A DNA stretch of 36,910 nt from Planctomycetota bacterium (GCA_027297745.1 JAPUHK010000076.1:1-36910); one strand, 5' to 3'. Counted from the stretch's first letter, positions 6,813 to 14,390 are shown. Notes: generated by a model from the letters alone, not told the origin. Program-made: numbers and translations.

Positions 6813-8072
6813 CTAGCCCAGGACTTCCTTGCCCACCAGCGGCACGAGCACGTCGGGGACTGCGACCGTTCCGTCCTCGCGCTGGTAGTTCTCCAGCAGC
6901 GCGACCAGGATGCGCGGGCTGGCGATCACCGTGTTGTTGAGCGTGTGGCAGAACTGCGGCTTCTGGGAGCCCTGTTTGTAGCGCAGGTTCAGGCGGCGCG
7001 TCTGGAAGTCGTAGTAGCGGCTGGCGGAGTGTGTCTCGCCGTAGACGCCGCGGCCCGGCATCCAGGTTTCGATGTCGTACGTGTACGCCGGCTGCCGTCC
7101 CAGGTCGCCGGTGCTGAGTGAGACGACGCGGTACGGCAGCTTTAGCGCCTGCAGCACGTGTTCGGCGTTCCGCACGATCTCCTCGTGCAGCTTGAGGGTC
7201 TCGTCGCGGTCGTTGCGGCCGATGACCACCTGCTCGACCTTCGTGAACTGGTGCACGCGATAGACGCCGTGCGTGTCCTTGCCGTGGGTACCCGCCTCCC
7301 GGCGCCAGCAGGCCGAGATCCCGGCGTACCGCAGGGGCAGGTCCTCCTCCTTCAAGGTCTCCCCGGCGTGAATCGCGGTCAATGGAACCTCCGAGGTCCC
7401 CACCAGCCAGCCGTCGTCGCGCGTCAGCTCGTAGCTTTGGTCCGCGCCCACCGGAAGGTAGCCCGTGCCCTCCATCGCCTCGCGCCGCACCATCACCGGC
7501 GGGCTGTGCGGCACGTAGCCGCGCGACGCGATGAAATCCAGCGCGTAGCGCAGGACAGCCAGCTCGAGCAGAACGAGGTCGCCCTTGAGAATGTACGTGC
7601 GGCTGCCGGCGAAGCGAGCCGAGTGCTTGACGTCGATCAGGTCGAGCGACTCCGCCAGCGCGAGGTGATCCTTCATCCAGGACTCTTTGCGCGGCTCGCC
7701 CCAGCGGCGCAGCTCGACGTTCTGCTCGGCGCTCTCGCCGTCCGGCACTTCGGGGTCCGGAACGTTCGGCAGCTCCAGCAACCGTTCCTGCAACTCCGCC
7801 TGTAGCGGCTTGAGCTTGCCTTCGCACTCGGTGACCTCCGCACCCTTCTGCTTCGAGCGTGCTACGGCCTCTTCGCGCTGCGGACCCTCCAGGCGCGGGA
7901 CCTCCTTGCTGATGCGCTTCTGCTCGGCGCGCGACTCGTCGCGCCGCGTCATCAGGTCGCGCACCTCGGCGTCCAGCTTCAGAATCGACTCGATGTCGAC
8001 GGGTTCGCCCCGCCGTTCGAGGGCGGCGCGCATCGCATCCGGCTGCTCGCGCAGCAGGCGCAGGTCCAGCAT
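6813..8072 (-). CDS. serS: Seryl-tRNA synthetase
   Basis: A full-length class IIa seryl-tRNA synthetase of 419 residues, which charges tRNA(Ser) with serine and also tRNA(Sec) where present. The N-terminus MLDLRLLREQPDAMRAAL begins the long antiparallel coiled coil (about residues 30-100, Glu/Arg/Lys-rich) that contacts the tRNA long variable arm. Motif 2 is seen in CWRREAGTHGKDTHGVYRVHQF and motif 3 in LNNTVIASPRILVALLENYQ. The start ATG 8072 matches the family N-terminus; further upstream in-frame sequence runs into the repeat element and is not coding-like. A TAGAAT lies 8 bases before the ATG and no Shine-Dalgarno is present, so the message is probably leaderless or nearly so. Confidence 0.97.
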   Translation of the reverse strand: MLDLRLLREQPDAMRAALERRGEPVDIESILKLDAEVRDLMTRRDESRAEQKRISKEVPRLEGPQREEAVARSKQKGAEVTECEGKLKPLQAELQERLLELPNVPDPEVPDGESAEQNVELRRWGEPRKESWMKDHLALAESLDLIDVKHSARFAGSRTYILKGDLVLLELAVLRYALDFIASRGYVPHSPPVMVRREAMEGTGYLPVGADQSYELTRDDGWLVGTSEVPLTAIHAGETLKEEDLPLRYAGISACWRREAGTHGKDTHGVYRVHQFTKVEQVVIGRNDRDETLKLHEEIVRNAEHVLQALKLPYRVVSLSTGDLGRQPAYTYDIETWMPGRGVYGETHSASRYYDFQTRRLNLRYKQGSQKPQFCHTLNNTVIASPRILVALLENYQREDGTVAVPDVLVPLVGKEVLG

Positions 8073-8080
8073 GCGGAGCG

Positions 8081-8086
8081 ATTCTA
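8081..8086 (-). promoter_or_regulatory. -10 hexamer TAGAAT before serS
   Basis: Eight bases separate TAGAAT from the serS ATG. The -35 region of such a promoter would fall at about 8104-8109, inside the left terminal repeat of the REPIN-like element. Confidence 0.5.
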
Positions 8087-8101
8087 AACCGCCGCAGACA
8101 C

Positions 8102-8225
8102 ACGCTGTAGGGGCGGCCCTGTGTGGCCGCCCTCCGGCCCGAGCACCGGTTGCATCCGATCCCGGGGTCGTGAGCGTCGGGCATGCGCGCGGCAGGGTGC
8201 ACACATGGATGCGCCCCTACAGCGT
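8102..8225. repeat. REPIN-like 124-bp element with perfect 14-bp terminal inverted repeats
   Basis: The ends are ACGCTGTAGGGGCG (8102-8115) and its exact reverse complement (8212-8225). Each end carries a hairpin in mirrored orientation. On the left, GGGCGGCC (8111-8118) pairs with GGCCGCCC (8125-8132) over a 6-base loop. On the right, GGGTGCAC (8195-8202) pairs with ATGCGCCC (8209-8216), also over a 6-base loop, allowing one G-U pair. Two REP-type hairpins facing each other with a spacer is the REPIN layout, mobilised in trans by RAYT transposases in other bacteria. It fills the gap between mqnA and serS. No RAYT gene is in the window. Confidence 0.75.
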
Positions 8226-8231
8226 CTTGCG

Positions 8232-8933
8232 CTAGAGGAGCGACTCCTTGCGCGCCTCGTCCAGGAACAACTGCAGGCCCTTGCGCTCCGCACGGCCAAG
8301 CTGGAAGCGGATCCGGTCGCGCAGGTACTGTTCCAGGAGGACGGCCGGGATGCCGAGCGAGCGCTCTCCCGCGGCGGCGTACTCGGCAAGGCGCCCGCGC
8401 CCCCGCTTGTAGGCTGCCTTGAGCTCCCCGGCCGCGGACTCGTCCCCGTACCAGGCGGCGAAAACGAACGGCAGGCCGGTGCGCTGCTTCCACGCCGCCC
8501 CCAGGTCGAGCACGTCGTCGGGGCTCTCGCGGTTGCGCAACAGCGCCCGATCGCCGATCACCAGCTCCGCGTCGGCACCGAAGGGATCGTCCACCACCTC
8601 GGGGTCGAGGCCGTAGGAACGCAGCAGCAACAAGGCCAGCACGTTGGAGGTGCGGGAGTCCGGGTCCAGGTAAACCGTGCGCACCTCTTCCGGCAGCTGG
8701 CGCAGGAAGAGCAGCACGCTGTCGACGCGCCCGTCGGCTGCGATGCCGAGGTCGGCGATGCGAGGGGCCCCGAGTGCTTCGCCCGCCACCACCGGCAGCA
8801 GCGCGACGTCGACCTGGCCCGCTTCGAAGGCGTGCGCAAGGGCGGCCGGCGCCTCCAGCGTCAAAGGGTCGAGGCCCTCAACCAGAGGGCGGGCGTTGAG
8901 GTAGGGAACCGCGCCGAAACGCGTCAAAGCCAA
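8232..8933 (-). CDS. mqnA: Menaquinone biosynthesis protein MqnA (chorismate dehydratase)
   Basis: MqnA converts chorismate to 3-enolpyruvoyl-benzoate, the first step of the futalosine route to menaquinone. The N-terminal FGAVPYLNARPLVEGL is the family hallmark, and a periplasmic-binding-protein-like fold is suggested by the spaced VDVALLPVVAGEAL, YLDPDSRTSNVLALLLL and ELVIGDRAL segments. At 233 residues it is a little shorter than many homologues. Two start codons are possible, TTG 8933 or TTG 8927; the second gives the more typical N-terminus. Both lie inside the T-tract of a terminator-like hairpin, and there is no Shine-Dalgarno sequence. The later-step genes mqnB, C, D and E are not in the window, but ubiA/ubiX/ubiD/ubiE homologues at 17.8-22.1 kb would complete the end of the pathway. 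Confidence 0.88.
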   Translation of the reverse strand: MALTRFGAVPYLNARPLVEGLDPLTLEAPAALAHAFEAGQVDVALLPVVAGEALGAPRIADLGIAADGRVDSVLLFLRQLPEEVRTVYLDPDSRTSNVLALLLLRSYGLDPEVVDDPFGADAELVIGDRALLRNRESPDDVLDLGAAWKQRTGLPFVFAAWYGDESAAGELKAAYKRGRGRLAEYAAAGERSLGIPAVLLEQYLRDRIRFQLGRAERKGLQLFLDEARKESLL

Positions 8934-8962
8934 ACAAAAACGGGAGGCCCATGGCCTCCCGT
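8931..8962 (-). terminator. Rho-independent terminator after the small lipoprotein gene
   Basis: A perfect 10-bp stem, ACGGGAGGCC (8940-8949) with GGCCTCCCGT (8953-8962) and a 3-base loop, is followed on the minus strand by TTTTTGTTTG. It lies 19 bases after the stop of the lipoprotein gene at 8982. Its T-tract runs into the start codon of mqnA. Confidence 0.85.
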
Positions 8963-8981
8963 CCTTTGGATCAAAACAAGT

Positions 8982-9281
8982 TTAGCGCGGATCGCCGAAG
9001 AAGGGGGCGTCCACGTACGGGTCGCGTACGTCGTAGTTGAAGAGATAGATGTCGATCGTGTTCCAGATGCTGGACCAGTTCCTCTGCCAGTTGCGCCAGC
9101 GCGCGTTGGTGTTGTAGTGCCCGCTGTCGGGGTACTGGCCCATCAACGTGTAGTCGACCCATTTGACGCCTGTCCAGAGGCCCTTGTCGGCCATGCCGAT
9201 AACGCCGCCATCCCTGAAGCTGCCGCAGGCGGGCAGGACGAATACCGCCGTAAGGACGAGTACCAAAGCGAGCTTTCGCAT
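8982..9281 (-). CDS. Small predicted lipoprotein, unknown function
   Basis: I do not recognise this 99-residue protein. It starts with a lipoprotein signal: MRK, hydrophobic LALVLVLTAVFVLPAC with Cys19 after a lipobox-like LPAC, then SFRDGG. The mature part is rich in Trp, Tyr and Asp (VKWVDYTLMGQYPDSGHYNTN, WRNWQRNWSSIWNTIDIYLFNYDV) and resembles the short DUF-type lipoproteins that follow outer-membrane genes, without a firm match. ATG 9281 is backed by a GGGAGGG about 9 bases upstream. It is followed by a strong terminator and preceded by nadD on the same strand with an 84-bp gap, so it may be its own short transcript. Confidence 0.75.
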   Translation of the reverse strand: MRKLALVLVLTAVFVLPACGSFRDGGVIGMADKGLWTGVKWVDYTLMGQYPDSGHYNTNARWRNWQRNWSSIWNTIDIYLFNYDVRDPYVDAPFFGDPR

Positions 9282-9365
9282 CGAAGATGCCCTCCCAGAC
9301 TCTTGCTGTTTCGGCGGAACCTCCGCCGGGGGGGGTTTTACACGGACCGCAACCCGGGGGTCAAA

Positions 9366-9995
9366 TCAATTCCCAGCGGGCTGCGGGCCCGCACCATAGA
9401 GTCCTTTTTCCCGGATGAAGGCCTCCACAGAGGGGCTCAGGAGCCTCTCCACGGGCTCGCCGGCTGCCAGGCAGCGCCGCACTTCCGTAGAGCTGAGATC
9501 CGCCAGGGGAGCCTCGCCGGCGTATACGACCTCCTGCTCGAAGGCCCCCTGGAAGGCCCGTCGGGCCTGGTCCAGTGCCGTCCCCGCGCGCCCGAAGGCG
9601 ACGACGCAGACCTGCCGCACGAGATCCGGTCCCCGCTCCCAACGGGGCAGGTCCGCGAGCATGTCGGCCCCGACCAAGAGCTCGAACTGCACGCCGGGGT
9701 GGGAGCGCCGCAGATGCTCCACCGTGTCCACGGTGTAGGACGGGCCCGCGCGCCGTCCCTCCAGGTCCACGGCCTCGAGCGGCGGACCGGCGTCCGCGTG
9801 CTCCCTCAGCGCCAGTTGCAGCATGGCCAGGCGCTCCGGGAACGAGGCCTCGCAGCCGTCCGGTTTGTGCGGTGGCTGCCCCACCGGGACGAGGTACACG
9901 CGCTTGAGCCCGCGCATGCCCCCGACCGCAGACGCCGCTTGCACGTGCCCGTTGTGCACGGGGTCGAAGGAGCCACCGAAGATTCCGCAGCGCAT
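9366..9995 (-). CDS. nadD: Nicotinate-nucleotide adenylyltransferase
   Basis: NadD joins nicotinate mononucleotide to ATP to give deamido-NAD in NAD synthesis. The nucleotidyltransferase signature GGSFDPVHNGH is at residues 7-17 and the second ATP-binding motif appears as LSSTEVRR near residue 167. Between them are YLVPVGQPPHKP and SYTVDTVEHLRR, which line the substrate pocket in the family. The length of 209 residues is normal. ATG 9995 gives the canonical N-terminus MRCGIFGGSFDP. A TACGAT hexamer lies 8 bases upstream and overlaps the divergent -10 of miaA. The usual downstream partner rsfS is absent. Confidence 0.95.
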   Translation of the reverse strand: MRCGIFGGSFDPVHNGHVQAASAVGGMRGLKRVYLVPVGQPPHKPDGCEASFPERLAMLQLALREHADAGPPLEAVDLEGRRAGPSYTVDTVEHLRRSHPGVQFELLVGADMLADLPRWERGPDLVRQVCVVAFGRAGTALDQARRAFQGAFEQEVVYAGEAPLADLSSTEVRRCLAAGEPVERLLSPSVEAFIREKGLYGAGPQPAGN

Positions 9996-10003
9996 CCCCC
10001 GTC

Positions 10004-10009
10004 ATCGTA
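10004..10009 (-). promoter_or_regulatory. -10 hexamer TACGAT for nadD
   Basis: TACGAT on the minus strand lies 8 bases before ATG 9995. It shares positions 10008-10009 with the plus-strand -10 of miaA, forming a bidirectional promoter candidate. Confidence 0.5.
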
Positions 10010-10013
10010 ATCT
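10008..10013 (+). promoter_or_regulatory. -10 hexamer TAATCT for miaA
   Basis: TAATCT is followed by 6 bases (GTCGCC) and then the miaA GTG at 10020, the expected arrangement for a leaderless mRNA. The whole gap to nadD is only 24 bp. Confidence 0.6.
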
Positions 10014-10019
10014 GTCGCC

Positions 10020-10925
10020 GTGTCGAACCCGCTCCTGGTCCTGGTCGGCGCCACCGCCTCGGGCAAGTCCGCCGTGGCGGTGCCGCTGGCGGAGCGGCTG
10101 GGTGCCGAGATCCTGTCCATGGACTCGATGCTCGTCTACCGCGGCATGGAGATCGGCACCGACAAGCCGCCGGCGGCCGAGCGCGCCCGGGTCCCCCACC
10201 ACCTGATCGATCTGCTGGACCCCTGGCAGCCCTTCGACCTGCGGCGCTACCTGCGCGCGGCCGACGCCGCGGTCGCGGAGGTCCAAGGGCGGGGCCGCCG
10301 CGTGCTGGTCGCCGGGGGCACGGGGCTCTATCTGATGGGGCTTTGCAAGGGCGTGTTCGAGAGCCCCCCCGTCGATCCGGAGCTGCGGGCGCGCCTCGAA
10401 GCGCTGCCCACGGCGGAGCTGCGGGCGCGGGTGGAGCAGATCGATCCCGAGCTCTGGGAGCGCGTGCATCCCAACGACCATCGCCGCCTCAGGCGCGCGG
10501 CCGAGGTGTACGAGCAAACCGGCACGCCGTTGAGTGAGCTGCAGCGGCAGTTCCAGGGCCCGGACCGCTACCCCGCCGTCTTCTGTGGCATCCGCCGCTC
10601 CCGGCCTGACCTGCACGCGCGCATCCGGACGCGCGTCGACGCCATGTTCGCCGGCGGCCTGGTGGACGAGGTGCGTGGACTCGAGCTGGGCCCCACGGCT
10701 GCGCAGGCGGTGGGCTACAAAGAGGTGCGCGCGGCTTTGGACGGCGAGCACGATCTCGACCAGGCGCGCGCCCTCGTCGTGCGCCACACGGTGCGGCTGG
10801 TGCGCCGGCAGTCGGCGTGGTTCAAGCGCTTCCCGATCCGTTGGGTCGATGCCGCTCCCGGCGAGGGTCCGGAGCAGATCGTCCCGCGGCTGCTCGAGAT
10901 CTACGCCGGCAAGACCGCGCAATAG
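10020..10925 (+). CDS. miaA: tRNA dimethylallyltransferase
   Basis: MiaA transfers a dimethylallyl group to N6 of A37 in tRNAs reading codons that start with U. The P-loop GATASGKSA is at residues 10-18, followed by LSMDSMLVYRGMEIGTDKP, with the catalytic Asp35 of the family, then HHLIDLLDP and GGTGLYL. The tRNA-binding C-terminal part has AVGYKEV and RLVRRQSAWFKR. At 301 residues it is of standard length. The start is GTG 10020, 7 bases after a TAATCT hexamer, with no Shine-Dalgarno sequence. Its last 25 bases overlap the 3' end of the convergent M16 peptidase gene. Confidence 0.96.
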   Translation: MSNPLLVLVGATASGKSAVAVPLAERLGAEILSMDSMLVYRGMEIGTDKPPAAERARVPHHLIDLLDPWQPFDLRRYLRAADAAVAEVQGRGRRVLVAGGTGLYLMGLCKGVFESPPVDPELRARLEALPTAELRARVEQIDPELWERVHPNDHRRLRRAAEVYEQTGTPLSELQRQFQGPDRYPAVFCGIRRSRPDLHARIRTRVDAMFAGGLVDEVRGLELGPTAAQAVGYKEVRAALDGEHDLDQARALVVRHTVRLVRRQSAWFKRFPIRWVDAAPGEGPEQIVPRLLEIYAGKTAQ

Positions 10926-12187
10926 GCGCGCGAGCGGGGATCCAGCAGCTGGCGCAGCCGCGCGGTGAGCGCGCGCGGCGTGACGGCATCCAGCACGCGA
11001 CGGAAGTCGGGCAAGCGCGTGCCGCGGAAGTGGTGCCCGATGAGCATGTGCGCGATCGCGTCGGGGCTGTTGAACGCGCGCGCCAGATCGCCCCAGGCCT
11101 TGTTGCGCACGCGCTCCAGGTCTGCAGCGCCTATGCCGCGCTGCAGCGCAGCGTCGATCTCCTGCTCCAGGGCTTCTTGCAATCGGCCGACGTCATCCGT
11201 CTCCCCACCGGCCATCGTGAAGGCGTACCCGCGGTCGGCCTTGTGGTCGTGATAAAAGCCCTCGTCCACGAGACCGCGCTCGTAGAGCGTGTTGAACACG
11301 CTGCCGGCGCTGCCGAACAGGCAATCCAACGCCATCGCGCTGGCCACCTCGCGCTTGAGCAGGCTCAAACCGCGCCGGAGGCTCGGCGCGTCCTTGAAGC
11401 CGGCCACCAGCCGTGGACGGTTCACGGGCAGCCGTAACTCCAGGCGGCGCCGCCCGACACGGTGGGGCTCCGGCGCCGCGGCTCCGGTGCGCGCTGGGGC
11501 GCGTCCGAAGCTGCGCTTCTGCAGGCGCTCGTCCACGAAGCGGAACAACCGGTCCAGGGGCTCGCCCGTCACGGCGGCCAGCGCCATGTTGCTCGGGTGG
11601 TAGTACTGGCGATGCACCGCCTGCAAGAGCTTCACGTCGATGCCGGCGATCGTCTCGCGCGTGCCGGCGATATCGAGACGGACCGGGTGGCGCACGTACA
11701 GCGCCTGCAAGAGGCCGAAGTACAGACGCCAGTCGGGGTCGTCGTCGTACATCGAGATCTCCTGCCCGATGATGCCCTTCTCCTTCTCGATCCCCGCCTC
11801 GTCCACGGTCAGGTCGAAGACCATGTCCAGCAGCAGGCCCAGGTTGCCCCAGAAGTCGCTGCTCGTGCTGAACAGGTAGCGCGTGGAGTTGAACGAAGTG
11901 AAGGCGTTGGCCGAGCCGCCCAGCGCGGCGAAGAGGTCGAACGCATCCCCCTCCGGCGTCTGGAAGACCTTGTGCTCCAGGAAGTGCGCCGTGCCGTCGG
12001 GCACGCGGCGCACGTGCCCGTTGAGGCGCACGCTGGTGTCGACGGAGCCGTATTGCGTGGCCAGCGTGGCGTAGGAGCGCGTGAAGGCGGGCTTGCGCAC
12101 GCCGAGCACGGTCAGGCCGCAGCTCAGCTTGCACACTTGCGCCTCCTCGCCGAGGTATGCGTCCCGGATGCGTTCCGTGCGGCTCAC
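10901..12187 (-). CDS. M16-family zinc peptidase (catalytic member of the pair, YmfH-like)
   Basis: A 428-residue M16 (pitrilysin-type) peptidase. The inverted zinc motif HxxEH is H68-F-L-E71-H72, with the third ligand Glu143 in GQEISMYDD about 70 residues on. FNSTRYLFSTS and the C-terminal half (NTLYERGLVDEGFYHD) match the two-domain M16 fold. No signal peptide is present, as in the cytoplasmic YmfF/YmfH type. The gene overlaps the upstream partner by 4 bases (ATGA), so the two are translated together and probably form a heterodimer in which this subunit carries the active site. Substrates are unknown. Its 3' end overlaps miaA. Confidence 0.9.
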   Translation of the reverse strand: MSRTERIRDAYLGEEAQVCKLSCGLTVLGVRKPAFTRSYATLATQYGSVDTSVRLNGHVRRVPDGTAHFLEHKVFQTPEGDAFDLFAALGGSANAFTSFNSTRYLFSTSSDFWGNLGLLLDMVFDLTVDEAGIEKEKGIIGQEISMYDDDPDWRLYFGLLQALYVRHPVRLDIAGTRETIAGIDVKLLQAVHRQYYHPSNMALAAVTGEPLDRLFRFVDERLQKRSFGRAPARTGAAAPEPHRVGRRRLELRLPVNRPRLVAGFKDAPSLRRGLSLLKREVASAMALDCLFGSAGSVFNTLYERGLVDEGFYHDHKADRGYAFTMAGGETDDVGRLQEALEQEIDAALQRGIGAADLERVRNKAWGDLARAFNSPDAIAHMLIGHHFRGTRLPDFRRVLDAVTPRALTARLRQLLDPRSRAYCAVLPA

Positions 12188-13464
12188 CGGCGCTCCTCGT
12201 CGGTCAGGAAAAAGACCGTGTCCAGCTTCACCGTGCGGGCGGCGCGCGTGACGTCTTTGACCGTCACGGCGTCGATCGAGCGCTTGAGCCCCTCCAGGTC
12301 GGCCGGCGCGCCGTTCACCGCGCGCTGCAAGGCGAACTCGATCAAGCCGCGCGGCGAGTCCACCAGCGAGCGCAACCCGTGCTGGATCGCCTGGCGCGCA
12401 TAGAACATCTCATCTTTGCTCACACGGCCCGCGCCCAGGTCGGCGAGCTGACGCAGGATCAGGCGGCGCGCCTGCGCATACTTTTCGGGCTCGATGCCCG
12501 CCTGCACGACCAGCAGGCCCTTGGTCCACTCGATCCTGCTGGCGATCGAGTAGCACAACGACTCACGCTCGCGCACGACCTTGAACAGCTTCCCGGTGGC
12601 AGTGCCGCCGTAGAGCGCGTTCATGAAGGCCAGGGCCGGGGCCAGCCGGTGGCTCAGCCGGACCGAGGTGCGAAAGCCCATGGCCAGCTTGCCCTGGCCC
12701 ACAGGCTGGCGCTCGCGCACGGTCCGCACGCGCCCCGCCCGGCCGCGCCGGGTGCGTTTGAGGCGCGCCGGGACGCTGCGGGAGTGCAGCCCCAACCGCC
12801 GCGCACCGCGAAGGGCCTGCGACCACGTCACGTCCCCTACGATGAACAGGTCCGCCGGCGCGCGGTCGATCAGGCGCCGGTGCGCCCGACGGACCTGCGC
12901 CGCATCGAGGGCCAGGATCTCCTGCGCGCGTCCGATGGCCGGCCGCGCATACGGTTCGCTCTTGCACATGGCCTCGATCAGGCGGTGGCGGGCGTAGCGC
13001 CCCTTGTCGTCGAAGATGGCCGCAGCCTCATCCGCCTGCACCTTGCGCTCCTGCAGCACGTAGTCCTCGCGCAACGCGCCCTGCGGGTCCGTTGCGGGCT
13101 CGTGCAGCATCTCGGCCAGCAAGTCGAACATTTCCACCAGGAGTCCCCGGCCGGCAATCTTGTCCGCCAACCAGTCCACGCTGAACTCGACCAGATGCCG
13201 CTCCCCCATCTTGCCGGTGTTACCGCTCAGCCCCGCCCCGAAGCGGCGGTCGAGCTCCGACTGCAATGAGCGCATGTCCGGGAACGATCGTGTCCCGCGC
13301 TGCAGCACGCGCGGGACGAGCGCGCGCGCGGCCGTGCCGGCGTCGAGGTCGGCATGCAACACGAGGCGGGCCGCAACCGTCTTGAAGGTCTTGGTCCGCA
13401 GCAGGTGCAGGTCGAGGCCGCCTCCCAGCGCCTCGCTGCGAAAAAGTCCGTCGGCACGCGCCAA
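12184..13464 (-). CDS. M16-family peptidase-like protein without zinc site (YmfF-like partner)
   Basis: The N-terminal domain of this 426-residue protein aligns in layout with the catalytic M16 partner, but the HxxEH motif is replaced by VPRVLQRGTRSFP, so no zinc site can form. The C-terminal half has GGTATGKLFKVVRERESLCYSI, the conserved Arg/Tyr region that completes the active chamber in M16B pairs. It is therefore predicted to be the non-catalytic subunit. The start is TTG 13464, supported by CATAAT exactly 6 bases upstream. It overlaps the next gene by 4 bases. Divergent transcription of the exported-protein gene begins 38 bp away. Confidence 0.88.
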   Translation of the reverse strand: MARADGLFRSEALGGGLDLHLLRTKTFKTVAARLVLHADLDAGTAARALVPRVLQRGTRSFPDMRSLQSELDRRFGAGLSGNTGKMGERHLVEFSVDWLADKIAGRGLLVEMFDLLAEMLHEPATDPQGALREDYVLQERKVQADEAAAIFDDKGRYARHRLIEAMCKSEPYARPAIGRAQEILALDAAQVRRAHRRLIDRAPADLFIVGDVTWSQALRGARRLGLHSRSVPARLKRTRRGRAGRVRTVRERQPVGQGKLAMGFRTSVRLSHRLAPALAFMNALYGGTATGKLFKVVRERESLCYSIASRIEWTKGLLVVQAGIEPEKYAQARRLILRQLADLGAGRVSKDEMFYARQAIQHGLRSLVDSPRGLIEFALQRAVNGAPADLEGLKRSIDAVTVKDVTRAARTVKLDTVFFLTDEERR

Positions 13465-13470
13465 GCCCGG

Positions 13471-13476
13471 ATTATG
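13471..13476 (-). promoter_or_regulatory. -10 hexamer CATAAT for the M16 peptidase operon
   Basis: CATAAT (5 of 6 to TATAAT) is followed by 6 bases and then TTG 13464. This both supports the TTG as start and predicts a leaderless message. Confidence 0.6.
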
Positions 13477-13489
13477 GCACGGGGTGTGT

Positions 13490-13495
13490 TACGCT
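13490..13495 (+). promoter_or_regulatory. -10 hexamer TACGCT for the gene at 13503
   Basis: TACGCT is followed by 7 bases and then GTG 13503, with no Shine-Dalgarno sequence. It lies 13 bp from the opposing CATAAT. Confidence 0.5.
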
Positions 13496-13502
13496 CCAAA
13501 CC

Positions 13503-14387
13503 GTGAACTTGAGCCGTGTTTTGCTGCTTGTGGCCCTGTTCGCCGCAGCCGCCCCCGCACCCGCGGAAAGCGACAAGGCGGAGGCCACGAAGACCGTCCC
13601 CGAGGCGCTGAAACGCGCCGCGGCAACCCAAAAGGGGCTCAGCCCGGACAAAATCCAGGACATCACCATCCACTTCGAGGGACACGCGTGGACGGAGAGC
13701 AAGGGCCAGCACTCGATCCGGATCGAATACTCCTACAGAGCGGATGGGTCGTTCCGTATCAAGACGGCCGTGAAGATCTCCAGCAAGGACAACTCGGAGC
13801 GCGGCGTCCTGGGCAAGAACGGGTATTGGGAGCTCACGCGCAAGGGCAAGCGGATCGACCTGAAGAAGGGCAACCGCCACGACCGCGAGGTGATCGAGCA
13901 GATCGAGCAGGAGCGGCGCAACTTCGAGGCCTTCCGCAACTTCCTGTTCCTGAAGAGTCTCCAGGGCGATGGGATCTCGTATGTCGAGCATCCCCAGCTG
14001 GTGCTGCTGGCGGGCGACCGCCCGCATGAGATCCGCAAGATCCTGGGGGAGGAAGCAGAGCGCTCGAAGCTGCGTTATCGCCGTATCGACGTGCGCATGC
14101 CCAAGCAACCGGTGCTGCGCCTCTTTATCCGGGAACAGGACGGGACCGTGCGCAAGGCGATCCTGTACGACCGCGAGGCGCCGCACGAGATCGCGTTCGT
14201 CTTCTACTTCGGCCTCTTCGAGCCGAACCGCAACGTCGAGGGCGCGCTGTTGCCGATCGTGGTCTCCTTCCACAAGGCCGTACCGACCGCGCGAGACGAC
14301 AAGACGGTCCTGGCCTGGGGCCGGGTGAAGCGCATCGCCGTCAACACGGGCCTGAAGGACGACTTCTTCCGGCCGGCCGGACGGTAG
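13503..14387 (+). CDS. Predicted exported protein of unknown function
   Basis: I cannot name this 294-residue protein. It has a clear Sec signal peptide (MNLSRVLLLVALFAAAAPAPA, cleavage about residue 21-22). The mature chain is charged and strand-rich, with IQDITIHFEGHAWTES, a segment of alternating beta strands, and a later RRIDVRMPKQPVLRLFIREQDG. The layout of an N-terminal helix (EALKRAAATQKG) followed by strands resembles lipoprotein-sorting LolA/LolB-like folds in general shape only; I would not annotate it so. GTG 13503 is backed by a TACGCT hexamer 7 bases upstream. It ends 3 bases from the convergent mutL stop. Confidence 0.7.
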   Translation: MNLSRVLLLVALFAAAAPAPAESDKAEATKTVPEALKRAAATQKGLSPDKIQDITIHFEGHAWTESKGQHSIRIEYSYRADGSFRIKTAVKISSKDNSERGVLGKNGYWELTRKGKRIDLKKGNRHDREVIEQIEQERRNFEAFRNFLFLKSLQGDGISYVEHPQLVLLAGDRPHEIRKILGEEAERSKLRYRRIDVRMPKQPVLRLFIREQDGTVRKAILYDREAPHEIAFVFYFGLFEPNRNVEGALLPIVVSFHKAVPTARDDKTVLAWGRVKRIAVNTGLKDDFFRPAGR

Positions 14388-14390
14388 ACG

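Noticed and set aside
6763-8493. 5' extension of the terC frame through serS and the start of mqnA
   Set aside because: Only the last 236 residues form the TerC protein, with a ribosome-binding site before ATG 6762; upstream is an out-of-frame reading of serS.
9312-9328. CGGCGGA-ACC-TCCGCCG hairpin between nadD and the lipoprotein gene, considered as a terminator
   Set aside because: On the minus strand it is followed by AAACAG, not T residues; a G8 run on the plus side gives no known function.
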